Shown here: one piece after another, positions 1 through 8,869 of the stretch
How positions within the stretch are numbered: position 1 is the first letter of the stretch
Layout: the number at the start of each line of letters is the position of its first letter
Source of the DNA: an uncultured Clostridia bacterium
GTDB taxonomy: Bacteria > Bacillota > Clostridia > Christensenellales > Borkfalkiaceae
DNA: 64,000 bases
NCBI GenBank assembly: GCA_904502225.1
Contig: CAJGDO010000003.1
Location: 1-64,000 of the forward strand
Reading direction: 5' to 3'
Made by a program: the position numbers and the translations under genes
The notes under the pieces: generated by a model
The model's input: the letters and a program-made list of their open reading frames with translations, nothing else
What the model was told of the DNA's origin: nothing
Databases searched by the model: none

Positions 1-79
1 ATAAATAAATGCAGGATTTGAATTAGGAGCCAGCAACCTTAAGTTGCGTGTTTGCCTAATAAATAAATGCAGGATTTGA
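1..79. repeat. Direct repeat pair bracketing a hairpin element
   Basis: The same 21 bases, ATAAATAAATGCAGGATTTG plus A, occur at 1-21 and 59-79. They bracket copy 1 of the hairpin element described at 11-56. The period is 58 bp, and the window starts exactly at the first copy, so more units may lie to the left. A small hairpin GTCAC-TTGA-GTGAC follows at 87-100. No gene is seen in 1-228. Confidence 0.7.
11..56 (-). repeat. Three-hairpin dispersed element, partial copy 1
   Basis: Read on the minus strand this matches the GCTCCTAATTCAAATCC tail and the adjoining hairpin of the elements at 38278-38346 and 41699-41780. The hairpin arms here are GCAAC/GTTGC (33-37 and 43-47) instead of GCAAAC/GTTTGC, so pairing is kept although the bases differ. 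The other two hairpins are missing. Being in a different genome region from the other copies, it shows the element is dispersed. Confidence 0.6.
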
Positions 80-130
80 TTGTAATGTCACTTGAGTGAC
101 TATTATTTTGCATAAATAACTATATTACAA

Positions 131-159
131 AAAACGGCACGTAAAAAACGTGCCGTTTT
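131..159. terminator. Bidirectional intrinsic terminator
   Basis: A perfect 12-bp stem AAAACGGCACGT / ACGTGCCGTTTT with a 5-nt loop has T-runs on both strands. It can end the AraC-family gene, whose stop lies about 70 nt away, and any plus-strand gene left of the window. Confidence 0.85.
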
Positions 160-228
160 ATTTATTAACTTATACAAAAATTTCCTTTAATTAAAGATAA
201 ATTATAGTTGTTTAACCTTTTTAAAACC

Positions 229-1032
229 TTAACTATTAGTTTTTTTGTTGGTTTCGTGTGATGGGGAATAGCCAAAGTGCTTAACGTATTGCTTATAAAA
301 GCCAACGTAAGTTTCAAACCCACACTCTAAATAAACTTCGCTTGGTTTATGCCCGCATTGAATCATTTTTTGGGCAAAGTTTAAACGTTTTAAGTTGATA
401 TATTGTTTAGGCGGAATTTTTAACTGTTTTTTAAATAACCTAAAGAAATATGACTCTGATAAATGCAAATAATCACAAACGTCCTTAACGTCTTTAATTG
501 TAAAAAGTTGGCTGTTAATATAGTTCAACGCTTGGGTAATAAAGGGCGAAAGTTCAGATGGATTATTGTTAATAACCGTTGAGTTAAGCGAAAGGTTATA
601 AAGGATTTCTTTTAATAGACTTTTTAATATATCAACAAAACTTTCTTCATCAAGGTTTTCACTGTAAAAATCAAGTTTTTTAAACGTGTCGGCAATAATG
701 CTTTTTGGGGCACAATTTATGACTTCAAGATTGCTTGGGATTAAGTCAAGAATACGCTTATCTATAAAGTCGGTGTTAAACGCCACGTTGTATCTAGAAT
801 ATTCCGAATTTGAATGAACGGAAATATAATGATAATCAAGTGGTTTGGTGAAAATAATATCGTTTTTCTTTAAGTGATATAATTTACCTTCAACAATATA
901 ATCTGCATCGCCTTTTTCAAAAAAAATAATCTCATACATCGGGTGAGAGTGTTTCATAGAAAAGTGGGGAGACTTGTTCATATTAACAAAAGTTTTGTGG
1001 TTGTAAATGACGTTTTGTTTTTTAATATTCAT
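229..1032 (-). CDS. AraC-family transcriptional regulator
   Basis: 267-residue regulator with an N-terminal cupin-like sensing half (HSHPMYEIIFFEKGDADYIV, then a segment ending in DYHYISVH) and a C-terminal double helix-turn-helix of AraC/XylS type (YLHLSESYFFRLFKKQ, then a YLECGFETYVGFYKQYVKHFG-type helix pair). The start at 1032 is chosen because AGGTGA lies just upstream; the frame is open 38 codons further, but that extension is not conserved-looking. It is transcribed away from the nine-gene sugar operon starting at 1199 and is the likely activator of it, since that operon has a poor -35 element. The ligand is probably a sugar or sugar intermediate (inference). Terminator at 131-159. Confidence 0.9.
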   Translation of the reverse strand: MNIKKQNVIYNHKTFVNMNKSPHFSMKHSHPMYEIIFFEKGDADYIVEGKLYHLKKNDIIFTKPLDYHYISVHSNSEYSRYNVAFNTDFIDKRILDLIPSNLEVINCAPKSIIADTFKKLDFYSENLDEESFVDILKSLLKEILYNLSLNSTVINNNPSELSPFITQALNYINSQLFTIKDVKDVCDYLHLSESYFFRLFKKQLKIPPKQYINLKRLNFAQKMIQCGHKPSEVYLECGFETYVGFYKQYVKHFGYSPSHETNKKTNS

Positions 1033-1198
1033 AAATTCACCTATTAATATAACTATTAAAACACAAATGCAAAAAAAATGCAAACAAAAACGGGGCAAAT
1101 AGGATAGTTTTGGAAATGTTAAAAAGATATTTTTGCGTATGTACAACTATATTTAATTATGATAACATATAGTAAAGAAAAGAAATGGAGGTTTTTTT

Positions 1199-2272
1199 AT
1201 GAAAAAACTAAATTTAGCAATTATAGGCCAAGGAAGAAGTGGAAAGGATATCCACGGTAAATTTTACATTTCAGAAAACAATAAATGGTTCAACGTTAAA
1301 TACGTGGTAGATGCAGATGCACGCCGTAGGGAAATATCAAAAGAACGTTATAGCGGTTGTGAAGTTTTTGCAGACTATAAAGAACTTTTTGATAAAAAAG
1401 ACATAGACCTTGTAGTTAACGCAACATATTCACATATGCACTTTACTATAACAAAAGATTTGATTGAACACGGTTTTAACGTGCTTTGCGAAAAGCCATT
1501 TGTAAGAAACCGTTATGAATGCGATTTGCTTACAAACCTTGCAAAAGAAAAGGGCGTTGTTCTTGCAGCATTCCAACAAACTTTCTATGCACCATTTTAT
1601 CAAGACGTGCTCCGCATTATGAGAGATAAAGTCATTGGCGAACCTTTACAAGTAAGCATTCGCTACAATGCATTTTCACGCCGTTGGGATTGGCAAACAT
1701 TACAAAAGAAAATGGCTGGCAACACCTATAACACCGGCCCACACCCTTTGGGAATGGCACTTGGTATGTTAGACTTTGATAAGGATTGGAAAGTTGAGTT
1801 TTCAAGGTTAGGGCATTCAAACATGTCAAGCGGTGACTCTGACGACTATTGTAAAGTTATTTTAACAGCACCAAACAAACCTGTTATTGACGTTGAAATT
1901 AACAATACTGACGCATACTGCGGATATAACGTAAAAGTTCAAGGAAGCCGTGGCACGTTTAAGTGTAGTACTGTAAAATACGAATGCAAGTATATCGTAG
2001 AAGGTGAAAACCCAGAACGCCCAGTAATGGAAGACTTCTTGCAAGATGAAAACGGCAATCCAAGATACTGCGGTGAAAAACTTGTTGCACACGAAGAATC
2101 GGGCGAGTTTAATGGCACAGCGTTTAACGTTGGCACAGAAAAACTTTACGAAGACTTATATTACAAAATTACAGAAGGCAGGGAAATGTACGTTAACCTT
2201 TCTATGGTAAGGGACGTTGTTAGTCTTATCGAACAAATTTATGCAAAAAGCCCAATGCCTGTAAAGTTCTAA
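1199..2272 (+). CDS. Gfo/Idh/MocA-family oxidoreductase (1 of 3)
   Basis: 357-residue NAD(P)-dependent sugar oxidoreductase. The N-terminal Rossmann fold carries the dinucleotide loop GQGRSG (residues 10-15) and the family's EKP motif at 98-100 (CEKPF). The C-terminal alpha/beta domain includes NTGPHPLGMALGMLDF, where family members place the catalytic His. Strong TGGAGG ribosome site. It is the first gene of the operon diverging from the AraC gene, and the TATGAT -10 at 1158-1163 has no matching -35, which fits activator dependence. The sugar oxidised cannot be told from sequence. It is followed by two more members of the superfamily, only distantly similar to it, so they probably act on different substrates or steps. 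Confidence 0.88.
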   Translation: MKKLNLAIIGQGRSGKDIHGKFYISENNKWFNVKYVVDADARRREISKERYSGCEVFADYKELFDKKDIDLVVNATYSHMHFTITKDLIEHGFNVLCEKPFVRNRYECDLLTNLAKEKGVVLAAFQQTFYAPFYQDVLRIMRDKVIGEPLQVSIRYNAFSRRWDWQTLQKKMAGNTYNTGPHPLGMALGMLDFDKDWKVEFSRLGHSNMSSGDSDDYCKVILTAPNKPVIDVEINNTDAYCGYNVKVQGSRGTFKCSTVKYECKYIVEGENPERPVMEDFLQDENGNPRYCGEKLVAHEESGEFNGTAFNVGTEKLYEDLYYKITEGREMYVNLSMVRDVVSLIEQIYAKSPMPVKF

Positions 2273-2328
2273 AATAAAATAACAATTTAAATAAAAAGTT
2301 TCAAGAAGTGTTTAGTTTGGAGAAAAAA

Positions 2329-3309
2329 ATGAAAGTTGGAATTATCGGTATAGGTTCAATCGCACCTAATCACATTAGAGGGGTAAAACAATGTGGGCAC
2401 GAAATAGTTGCTCTTTGTGACGTTATAACTGAAAAATGTGAGCAAGCAAATGAAAGAAGCAAGTTGACGGCACGAATTTATGCGGACTATAAAGAGATGT
2501 TAGAAAAGGAAGAATTAGACGTTATCCATATCTGCACACCACACTATTTGCACGCACAAATGATATGCGATGGGCTAGACAGAAACATTAACGTTGTATG
2601 TGAAAAGCCACTTGCAATAAGCGAAGAACAATTAGAGCAAATTGAAAAGTCTGTGCAATCAAGCAAAGCACAACTTGGCGTATGTTTCCAAAATCATTAT
2701 AATGCATCAGTCTTATTTGTAAAAGATTACTTAAAAGACAAAGAAATCACGGCTGCAAGTGCAAACTTGATTTGGGACCGTGGCGCAAAATACTATGCAC
2801 AAGCAGAATGGCGTGGCACTTTGGACCAAGAAGGCGGTGGCGTTATGATAAACCAAGCAATACACGCACTTGACATTATGCAATGGTTATGCGGTATGCC
2901 AGAAAGCGTTATTGCACACACGCACAACGTTGCCTTAAAAAACGAGATAGAAGTTGAAGACACAGCGTTTGGCTTATTTAGACTAAAAAACGGTGGCAGT
3001 TTTGTGATAAACGCAACCAATGCTGCAAGTTTTTCTTTCCCAATCTATTATATGTTTAGGGCAGACGGACACACCGTTCAACTATCATCAAACAACATTT
3101 TAATTGACGGCGAACATATTGAAAAGAGCGATAATTTGCCACTCTTTGGAAAGGAAGTTTGGGGCGTTGGTCACTCAAAACTTATTGAAGAGTTTTATGA
3201 CTGCGTGCAAAATGGCAAAAAGTTCGAAATAGACTTTTATGAAGCAAGAAAGGCTATAAAATTGCTTTTAGCAATGTATCGTTCAAACGGTGAAGAAATA
3301 AAAATTTAG
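2329..3309 (+). CDS. Gfo/Idh/MocA-family oxidoreductase (2 of 3)
   Basis: 326-residue member of the family. Rossmann loop GIGSIAPNH near the N-terminus, CEKPLAIS as the EKP motif, and GGGVMINQAIHALDIMQWL in the C-terminal domain with the conserved His. The ATG at 2329 is chosen because TTTGGAG sits just upstream of it; a GTG seven codons earlier lies ahead of that ribosome site. Second gene of the sugar operon, 56 nt after the first. Expected to oxidise or reduce a sugar ring carbon with NAD(P); substrate unknown. Confidence 0.88.
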   Translation: MKVGIIGIGSIAPNHIRGVKQCGHEIVALCDVITEKCEQANERSKLTARIYADYKEMLEKEELDVIHICTPHYLHAQMICDGLDRNINVVCEKPLAISEEQLEQIEKSVQSSKAQLGVCFQNHYNASVLFVKDYLKDKEITAASANLIWDRGAKYYAQAEWRGTLDQEGGGVMINQAIHALDIMQWLCGMPESVIAHTHNVALKNEIEVEDTAFGLFRLKNGGSFVINATNAASFSFPIYYMFRADGHTVQLSSNNILIDGEHIEKSDNLPLFGKEVWGVGHSKLIEEFYDCVQNGKKFEIDFYEARKAIKLLLAMYRSNGEEIKI

Positions 3310-3319
3310 AAGGTAAATT

Positions 3320-4198
3320 ATGAAGAAAATAGTATTTTTAGGTTGCGAAAACTCACATTCTACAATGTTTATGAGTTATATGAGAAGAAACGAAAAGTAT
3401 AAAGATATTGAGATTGTAGGCGTTTATAGCAACATTGAGCAATCAATGCAAAACGTTTCAAAAAACTATAACGTGCCTATGCTATCATCTTTTGATGAAG
3501 CAGTTGGCAAAGTTGATGGCGTTGTAATAACTTCAAGACACGGTGACCTTCATTTTAAGTATGCAAAACCTTATATTCAAGAGGGCGTGACTATTTTTAT
3601 AGATAAGCCTATCACCATTAACGAAGAAGAAGCAGTTGCATTTATGAAAGAATGTAAACAAAAGGGAGCAAAGATAACGGGCGGGTCTTGCTTGCGTTTT
3701 GAAGAATGGGTAAAAGAACTTGCTAGCGATAACGAAAACGAAGAAAACGGAAAGACAATCGGTGGTTTTGTTCGTTGCCCAATAAGTCTTGGCAACGTGA
3801 ACGGTGGATTTTTCTTTTATGCACAACACCTTGTTGAAACAGTGCAAGTAGCATTTGGCAGTGATATAAAAAGCGTATATGCAAAATTGAGTGGAAAGAC
3901 TTTGCAAGTTTTATTCCATTATGATAACTATACCGTTTGTGGAACTTATGCAGATGAATGTTATAAATCTTATTACGTTGCAAGGTTAACGGACACGGCA
4001 GTTAAGGCAAAAGAATTTGCTTTAGAAAGTGCAAGCCCTTGCTTTAAGGCTGGCTTTGAAGAATTTTTTGATATTCTTTATGGTGCAGAACAAAAAACGA
4101 CCTATCAAAAGTTTATTTTGCCGGTATTTATTATGAACGCAATTTATCGTTCAATGCAAAGTGGAAAAGAAGAAGTTGTTAAGGAGTATGAAGTCTAA
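3320..4198 (+). CDS. Gfo/Idh/MocA-like oxidoreductase, short (3 of 3)
   Basis: 292-residue divergent member of the family, shorter than its two neighbours. The N-terminus keeps a Rossmann start (KKIVFLGCENSHS) but lacks the usual GxGxxG, and the EKP motif is replaced by IDKPITI. The GGSCLRFEEWV segment is typical of the short dehydrogenase-like members. Ribosome site AGAAGG. Its stop overlaps the start of the next gene by one base, so the two are translationally coupled. The altered nucleotide loop makes cofactor binding less certain than for the first two genes. Confidence 0.78.
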   Translation: MKKIVFLGCENSHSTMFMSYMRRNEKYKDIEIVGVYSNIEQSMQNVSKNYNVPMLSSFDEAVGKVDGVVITSRHGDLHFKYAKPYIQEGVTIFIDKPITINEEEAVAFMKECKQKGAKITGGSCLRFEEWVKELASDNENEENGKTIGGFVRCPISLGNVNGGFFFYAQHLVETVQVAFGSDIKSVYAKLSGKTLQVLFHYDNYTVCGTYADECYKSYYVARLTDTAVKAKEFALESASPCFKAGFEEFFDILYGAEQKTTYQKFILPVFIMNAIYRSMQSGKEEVVKEYEV

Positions 4199-5037
4199 TG
4201 GCAAACATTGTACTATCTGCGTTTTCTGATGAATATTCTGAAAACCTTAAAGAGCAATGCCAAGCATTAAACAATTTTGGCATTGAATATATGGAAATTC
4301 GTGGTGTAAACGGCAAAAACGTTTCCACACTAACAAAAGCAGAAGTGATTGGAAGCAAAAAAGTGCTTGATGATTACGGTATAAAAGTATCGTCTATTGG
4401 CTCGCCTTTGGGCAAAATTAAGATTGACGGCGATTTAGACGGACATTTAGAAAGGGCAAAACACGTTTTTGAAACGGCAAACGTGCTTGGTGCAAAAAAC
4501 GTGCGTATGTTTTCGTTCTATCTTGCTGATGGAAAGAGTAGAGATGAGTGCAAAGGAAAGGTTTATGATGAACTTTCAAAACTTGTAAACTTATCAAAGC
4601 AACACGGCTTAACTCTTTGCCACGAAAACGAAGCACTTATCTATGGCGAATCGCCTAAAAAATGCTTTGAAATTATGCAATATTTTGGTGGCGAATTAAA
4701 GTGCGTTTTAGATATGGGAAACTTTGTTTTAGACGGATATAACCCAATAGATGCTTATGAACTTTTGAAAGATTATATTGAATATTTCCATATTAAAGAT
4801 GCTTTATCTGCGGGTGCAATCGTGCCAGCAGGACAAGGCGAAGCACAAATTAAAAAGATATTAGATACTTATAAAGCAAGTATGAAAAGAGATACCTTTA
4901 TCACACTTGAACCGCATTTGCAAACATTTTCGGGCTTAAATGCACTTGTTGGCAAAACCTTTGATAACCCATATAAATATGAAAATCAAAAGGTTGCATT
5001 TACCGATGCGGTTGAAAAATTAAGAGGCTTATTATGA
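4198..5037 (+). CDS. Sugar phosphate isomerase/epimerase-like TIM-barrel protein
   Basis: 279-residue protein of the AP-endonuclease-2-like TIM-barrel family. Motifs seen are SAFSDEY at the N-terminus, MEIRGVNGKNV, LCHENEALIYG (metal-binding Glu), VLDMGNF (metal-binding Asp), YFHIKDA (metal-binding His) and FITLEPHL (metal-binding Glu), which together give a complete divalent-metal site. Members isomerise or epimerise sugars, and some act as lyases on keto-glycosides. It is coupled to the oxidoreductase before it and overlaps the next gene by 4 bases. Pairing with Gfo/Idh enzymes suggests it acts on their keto-sugar product (inference). Confidence 0.85.
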   Translation: MANIVLSAFSDEYSENLKEQCQALNNFGIEYMEIRGVNGKNVSTLTKAEVIGSKKVLDDYGIKVSSIGSPLGKIKIDGDLDGHLERAKHVFETANVLGAKNVRMFSFYLADGKSRDECKGKVYDELSKLVNLSKQHGLTLCHENEALIYGESPKKCFEIMQYFGGELKCVLDMGNFVLDGYNPIDAYELLKDYIEYFHIKDALSAGAIVPAGQGEAQIKKILDTYKASMKRDTFITLEPHLQTFSGLNALVGKTFDNPYKYENQKVAFTDAVEKLRGLL

Positions 5038-5792
5038 AAAGTTATAAAGTAGATAAACTACAAGTAGAAATATACGAAAACAGAACACTTATGGGGCAAG
5101 CGTCTGCAAGGGATATAAAGGCAAAAATTATAGAACTTCTTTCTAAAAAACAAGAAATTAATATGATTTTTGCAGCGGCACCATCACAAAACGACGTGTT
5201 AAAAGCACTTGTTGAAGATAAGGAAATCGAATGGAACAGAGTGAACGCTTATCATATGGATGAATACATTGGATTAAGCAAAGATGCACCACAAGGCTTT
5301 GGCAATTTTTTAAGAGAACACATCTTTGGCTTGGTTGACTTTAAGAGCGTAAACTATATCGATTGCACTGCAACCGACCCAGAAAAAGAAGCCCAAAGAT
5401 ACGGCAAATTGCTTGATGAAAACCCAACCGACATCGTAGTTATGGGCATTGGCGAAAACGGACATATTGCATTTAACGACCCACCGGTTGCAGATTTTAA
5501 CGACAATAAAACTGTAAAATCTGTTGAGTTAGACCAAGTGTGCCGTCAACAACAAGTCAACGACGGCTGTTTTTCAAGCATTGATAAAGTCCCAACACAC
5601 GCATTAACACTAACCGTGCCAACATTGGTTCGTGCACCATACTTATTCTGCATAGTGCCAGCCAAAACCAAGGCAAATGCTGTGTATGAAACCTTAAACG
5701 GCAGTATTGATGAACATTGCCCAGCAAGTATTTTAAGAAAGCAAGAAAATGCTAAACTATATTTAGATAACGAGAGTTCAAAATTATTATGA
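5034..5792 (+). CDS. nagB: Glucosamine-6-phosphate deaminase-like protein
   Basis: 252-residue NagB/6-phosphogluconolactonase-superfamily protein, expected to convert glucosamine-6-phosphate to fructose-6-phosphate plus ammonia. The loop YHMDEYIGL supplies the Asp (D76) matching the general base D72 of the E. coli enzyme. The second motif reads GIGENGHIAFNDP where E. coli has GNDGHIAFNE, so the E. coli residues D141 and E148 are replaced by N142 and D149 while the His (H144) is kept. A related but different substrate is therefore possible. ATGA overlap with the gene before it and 4-base overlap with nagA after it support a shared pathway. Confidence 0.8.
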   Translation: MKSYKVDKLQVEIYENRTLMGQASARDIKAKIIELLSKKQEINMIFAAAPSQNDVLKALVEDKEIEWNRVNAYHMDEYIGLSKDAPQGFGNFLREHIFGLVDFKSVNYIDCTATDPEKEAQRYGKLLDENPTDIVVMGIGENGHIAFNDPPVADFNDNKTVKSVELDQVCRQQQVNDGCFSSIDKVPTHALTLTVPTLVRAPYLFCIVPAKTKANAVYETLNGSIDEHCPASILRKQENAKLYLDNESSKLL

Positions 5793-6925
5793 TTAAAATA
5801 AAAAGCAATAAAATTATCGTAAATGAAAGTTTGTTTGACGGCTACCTTTACCTTGATGAAGGGAAAATTGTTGAAATTTCAAAGGACGATAAGCCAGCAA
5901 ATAAGCAATTCGACTTTACTGATAAATACGTTAGTGCAGGGTTTATAGATATGCACACGCACGGTGCAGGCGGATATGCCTTTATGAACAGTACGGTTGA
6001 GGACGTGGTTAAAGGTTGCGATTACCATTTACAGCACGGAACGACAAGTATTGTGCCAACCATTTCTGCTGGCGAGTTTGAAACAATGAAACAAGCCGTT
6101 ATCAACATTGACAAGGCAAAGGGAAAGACAAAAGGCAACGTTTTGGGTGCACATTTAGAAGGCCCATACCTTTCGCCAAAGCAAGCGGGGGCTCAATGCC
6201 CTGTGTTTATAACACCGCCTATCAAACAAGATTACGAGAAATTGATAGAAGAATATGGGCAAAGCATAGCACGTTGGACTTATGCACCTGAAAACGATGC
6301 AAACGGGGAATTTTGCAAATATTTAACAGACCATAATATAATTGCATCAGCAGGGCATACCGATGCTAAATATCAAGATATGCAAGTTGCGATTGAAAAC
6401 GGATGCAATCTTATCACACACTTATACAGTTGCACTTCAACGGTGACACGTGACCACGGTTTTCGTTCACTTGGCGTTATAGAAAGTGCATATTTAAGGG
6501 ATGAGTTGTTTGTTGAAATTATTGCAGACGGCAAGCACTTGCCACCAGACTTAATTAAGTTGATAATCAAAATTAAAGGCACGGATAAAGTGGCGTTAAT
6601 AACAGACAGTTTAGAAATTGCCGGCACAGACATAACCGAAGGGGTTATGAGCGGAACGGAATTTATTGTTGAAGACGGCGTTTGTAAATTAAAAGACAAG
6701 TCTGCGTTTGCAGGCAGTGTAGCAACGGCTGATAAACTTATAAAAACTCTTGTAAACGAGTGTAATTTTGCCGTTCCAACTGCTGTAAAAATGCTTACTG
6801 AAATACCTGCAAAAATTCTAAACGTCAATAAAGGCAAACTTGAAAAAGGCTATGATGCCGACCTTGTTGTTTTTGATGAACAAATAAACGTTGTTGAAGT
6901 TTTTGTGGGCGGAGAAAAAATATAA
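5789..6925 (+). CDS. nagA: N-acetylglucosamine-6-phosphate deacetylase
   Basis: 378-residue amidohydrolase that removes acetate from GlcNAc-6-phosphate in the cytoplasm, giving the NagB substrate. Seen are DMHTHGAGGY (residues 54-63), metal ligands E124 in HLEGPYLSP, H190 in AGHTDA and H211 in THLYSCTS, and catalytic D273 in LITDSLEIAG. The usual THLFNAM segment is THLYSCTST here, a variant substrate-side loop. Length is typical of the family. It overlaps nagB by 4 bases. Inference: the operon feeds an amino sugar into glycolysis alongside a uronic acid. Confidence 0.92.
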   Translation: MIKIKSNKIIVNESLFDGYLYLDEGKIVEISKDDKPANKQFDFTDKYVSAGFIDMHTHGAGGYAFMNSTVEDVVKGCDYHLQHGTTSIVPTISAGEFETMKQAVINIDKAKGKTKGNVLGAHLEGPYLSPKQAGAQCPVFITPPIKQDYEKLIEEYGQSIARWTYAPENDANGEFCKYLTDHNIIASAGHTDAKYQDMQVAIENGCNLITHLYSCTSTVTRDHGFRSLGVIESAYLRDELFVEIIADGKHLPPDLIKLIIKIKGTDKVALITDSLEIAGTDITEGVMSGTEFIVEDGVCKLKDKSAFAGSVATADKLIKTLVNECNFAVPTAVKMLTEIPAKILNVNKGKLEKGYDADLVVFDEQINVVEVFVGGEKI

Positions 6926-6939
6926 AAGGAGAAAAGATT

Positions 6940-8025
6940 ATGCAAATGACTTTTCGTTGGTATGGTGAAGGAAACGACCGTATCAAATTGTCAGACATTA
7001 AACAAATTCCAGGCGTTTCTGGAATAGTTTGGGCTTTGCACGACAAGATGCCGGGCGAAGTGTGGAAGGAAGAAGAAATTGCAAAAGTTAAAGAGCAATG
7101 CGATAAATATGGATTTAATATTGATGTTGTTGAATCGGTTAACGTTCACGACGATATTAAAATCGGCTTGCCTACACGAGATAAATACATAGAAAATTAT
7201 AAGCAAACCATTCGCAATTTATCAAAATTCGGTGTAAAGGTAATTTGCTATAATTTTATGCCAATCTTTGACTGGACAAGAAGTAATCTTTTCCACGAAG
7301 TAGGCGATGGCTCAACCGCACTTTTCTATGAAAAAGGTATGATTCAAGACGATTATAACGCAATGGCAAAATACATTTTAGATTTTACTGAAAAGTATAA
7401 TATGTCTTTCCCTGGTTGGGAGCCAGAACGTATGGCAAAACTTGATGAATTGTTCAAAGCATATGAAGGTGTTGACAAGGAAAAACTTTGGGCAAACTTA
7501 AAATATTTTTTAGAGCAAATTATGCCAACCTGCCGTGAATGTGATATAAAAATGGCAATTCATATGGATGATCCACCTTGGGATATATTTGGATTACCAA
7601 GACTTCTTGTTGACGAACCAAGTATAGACCGTTTCTTAAAAATGGTTGATGATGAATATAACTGTTTAACACTTTGTTCGGGCAGTTTAAATGCAAACCC
7701 AAACAACAACGTGGCAGAAATAGTTAGAAAGCATTGTGATAGAATTGCTTTTGCCCACATTAGAAACGTTAAACACTTTGAAAACGGCGATTTTAGTGAG
7801 GCAAGCCACCGTGATTGCGATGGGGATACGGGTATTTTAGCAATACTTAAGGCATACCACGATTGTGGGTTTAAGGGATATATTCGCCCTGACCACGGCA
7901 GACATTTGTGGGATGAAGGCCCAGGAAAGGTTAGACCAGGATACGGACTTTATGACCGTGCACTCGGCATTATGTATATGCTTGGCGTATGGGATATGTT
8001 AGATAAAATGGAGGAAGAAAAATGA
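6940..8025 (+). CDS. uxuA: Mannonate dehydratase
   Basis: 361-residue UxuA-family TIM-barrel enzyme that dehydrates D-mannonate to 2-keto-3-deoxygluconate in glucuronate catabolism. Diagnostic segments are MTFRWYGEGNDRI at the start, GVSGIVWALHDKMPGEVW, CYNFMPIFDWTRS, MAIHMDDPPWDIFGLPRL, and FKGYIRPDHGRHLWDE. Strong AAAGGAGA ribosome site. The last four bases overlap the following reductase, which supplies mannonate. No glucuronate isomerase (UxaC) gene lies in this operon, so that step must come from elsewhere or from another operon enzyme. Confidence 0.95.
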   Translation: MQMTFRWYGEGNDRIKLSDIKQIPGVSGIVWALHDKMPGEVWKEEEIAKVKEQCDKYGFNIDVVESVNVHDDIKIGLPTRDKYIENYKQTIRNLSKFGVKVICYNFMPIFDWTRSNLFHEVGDGSTALFYEKGMIQDDYNAMAKYILDFTEKYNMSFPGWEPERMAKLDELFKAYEGVDKEKLWANLKYFLEQIMPTCRECDIKMAIHMDDPPWDIFGLPRLLVDEPSIDRFLKMVDDEYNCLTLCSGSLNANPNNNVAEIVRKHCDRIAFAHIRNVKHFENGDFSEASHRDCDGDTGILAILKAYHDCGFKGYIRPDHGRHLWDEGPGKVRPGYGLYDRALGIMYMLGVWDMLDKMEEEK

Positions 8026-8834
8026 AACTTCAAAACAAAGTAGTAGCGATAACGGGTGCAGGTGGAATTATTTGCAGTGAGTTTGCAAAAGCACTTGCAA
8101 AAGAAGGTGCAAAGGTTGCACTTTTAGACATAAATTATGATTCTGCAAAAAAATATGCTGATGAAATTGGCGAAAACGCAATAGCCGTTCAATGCAACTG
8201 TTTGGATAAGCAAAGCATTATCCAAGCAAAAGAACAAATCAATGAAAAGTTTGGCAAGGTAAATTTCCTTATCAACGGTGCAGGTGGCAACAACCCAAGG
8301 GCATCAACCGATAACGAAACTATGACGCCAGATTTAGAAGGCGTTAAAGACTTTTTCGCATTGGAAGAAAGCGGTTTGAAATTCGTGTTTGACCTAAACA
8401 TTACAAGTGCATTTTTGGTGACACAAGTTTTCGCACAAGATATGATAAAAACCGGTGGAAACATCATAAACGTTTCATCAATGAACGCATATCGTCCATT
8501 AACAAAAATTCCTGCATATAGTGCAGCAAAAGCGGGCATATCTAACTTTACACAATGGCTTGCAGTGCATTTTGCACCATGCAACATACGTTGCAACGCA
8601 ATCGCACCGGGATTTTTCGTGACCAACCAAAACAGGTCGCTTCTCTTTAATGAAGATGGAACGCCAACAGCAAGAACGGGCAAAATTCTTGCAGCAACAC
8701 CAATGAAAAAGTTTGGCGAAATCAGCGACTTAATCGGCACATTTTTGTGGCTTGCTGATGACAGTGCAAGTGGCTTTGTCACAGGAACGGTAATCCCTGT
8801 TGACGGTGGTTTCTCTGCGTATAGTGGGGTTTAA
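8022..8834 (+). CDS. uxuB: SDR-family D-mannonate oxidoreductase (fructuronate reductase)
   Basis: 270-residue short-chain dehydrogenase. The cofactor loop is TGAGGIIC (residues 11-18), NGAGG follows at 85-89, and the catalytic pair is Y166-x3-K170 in YSAAKAGI, with Ser in NVSSMNAY. The C-terminus has the AxGFFVTNQNR segment seen in the Gram-positive SDR type that replaces the long-chain UxuB of E. coli. Position directly after uxuA with a 4-base overlap supports reduction of fructuronate to mannonate; the exact substrate is inferred from this context. Confidence 0.88.
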   Translation: MKLQNKVVAITGAGGIICSEFAKALAKEGAKVALLDINYDSAKKYADEIGENAIAVQCNCLDKQSIIQAKEQINEKFGKVNFLINGAGGNNPRASTDNETMTPDLEGVKDFFALEESGLKFVFDLNITSAFLVTQVFAQDMIKTGGNIINVSSMNAYRPLTKIPAYSAAKAGISNFTQWLAVHFAPCNIRCNAIAPGFFVTNQNRSLLFNEDGTPTARTGKILAATPMKKFGEISDLIGTFLWLADDSASGFVTGTVIPVDGGFSAYSGV

Positions 8835-8869
8835 TACTACAATTAAGACGATTATTTAGGAGTTAAAAA

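Noticed and set aside
1..100. CRISPR array at the window start
   Set aside because: Only two repeat copies with a hairpin element between them, no cas genes, and the spacer matches dispersed elements elsewhere.
8189..8782. Long minus-strand frame opposite the SDR gene
   Set aside because: Shadow of the reductase gene; no ribosome site and no recognisable domain.
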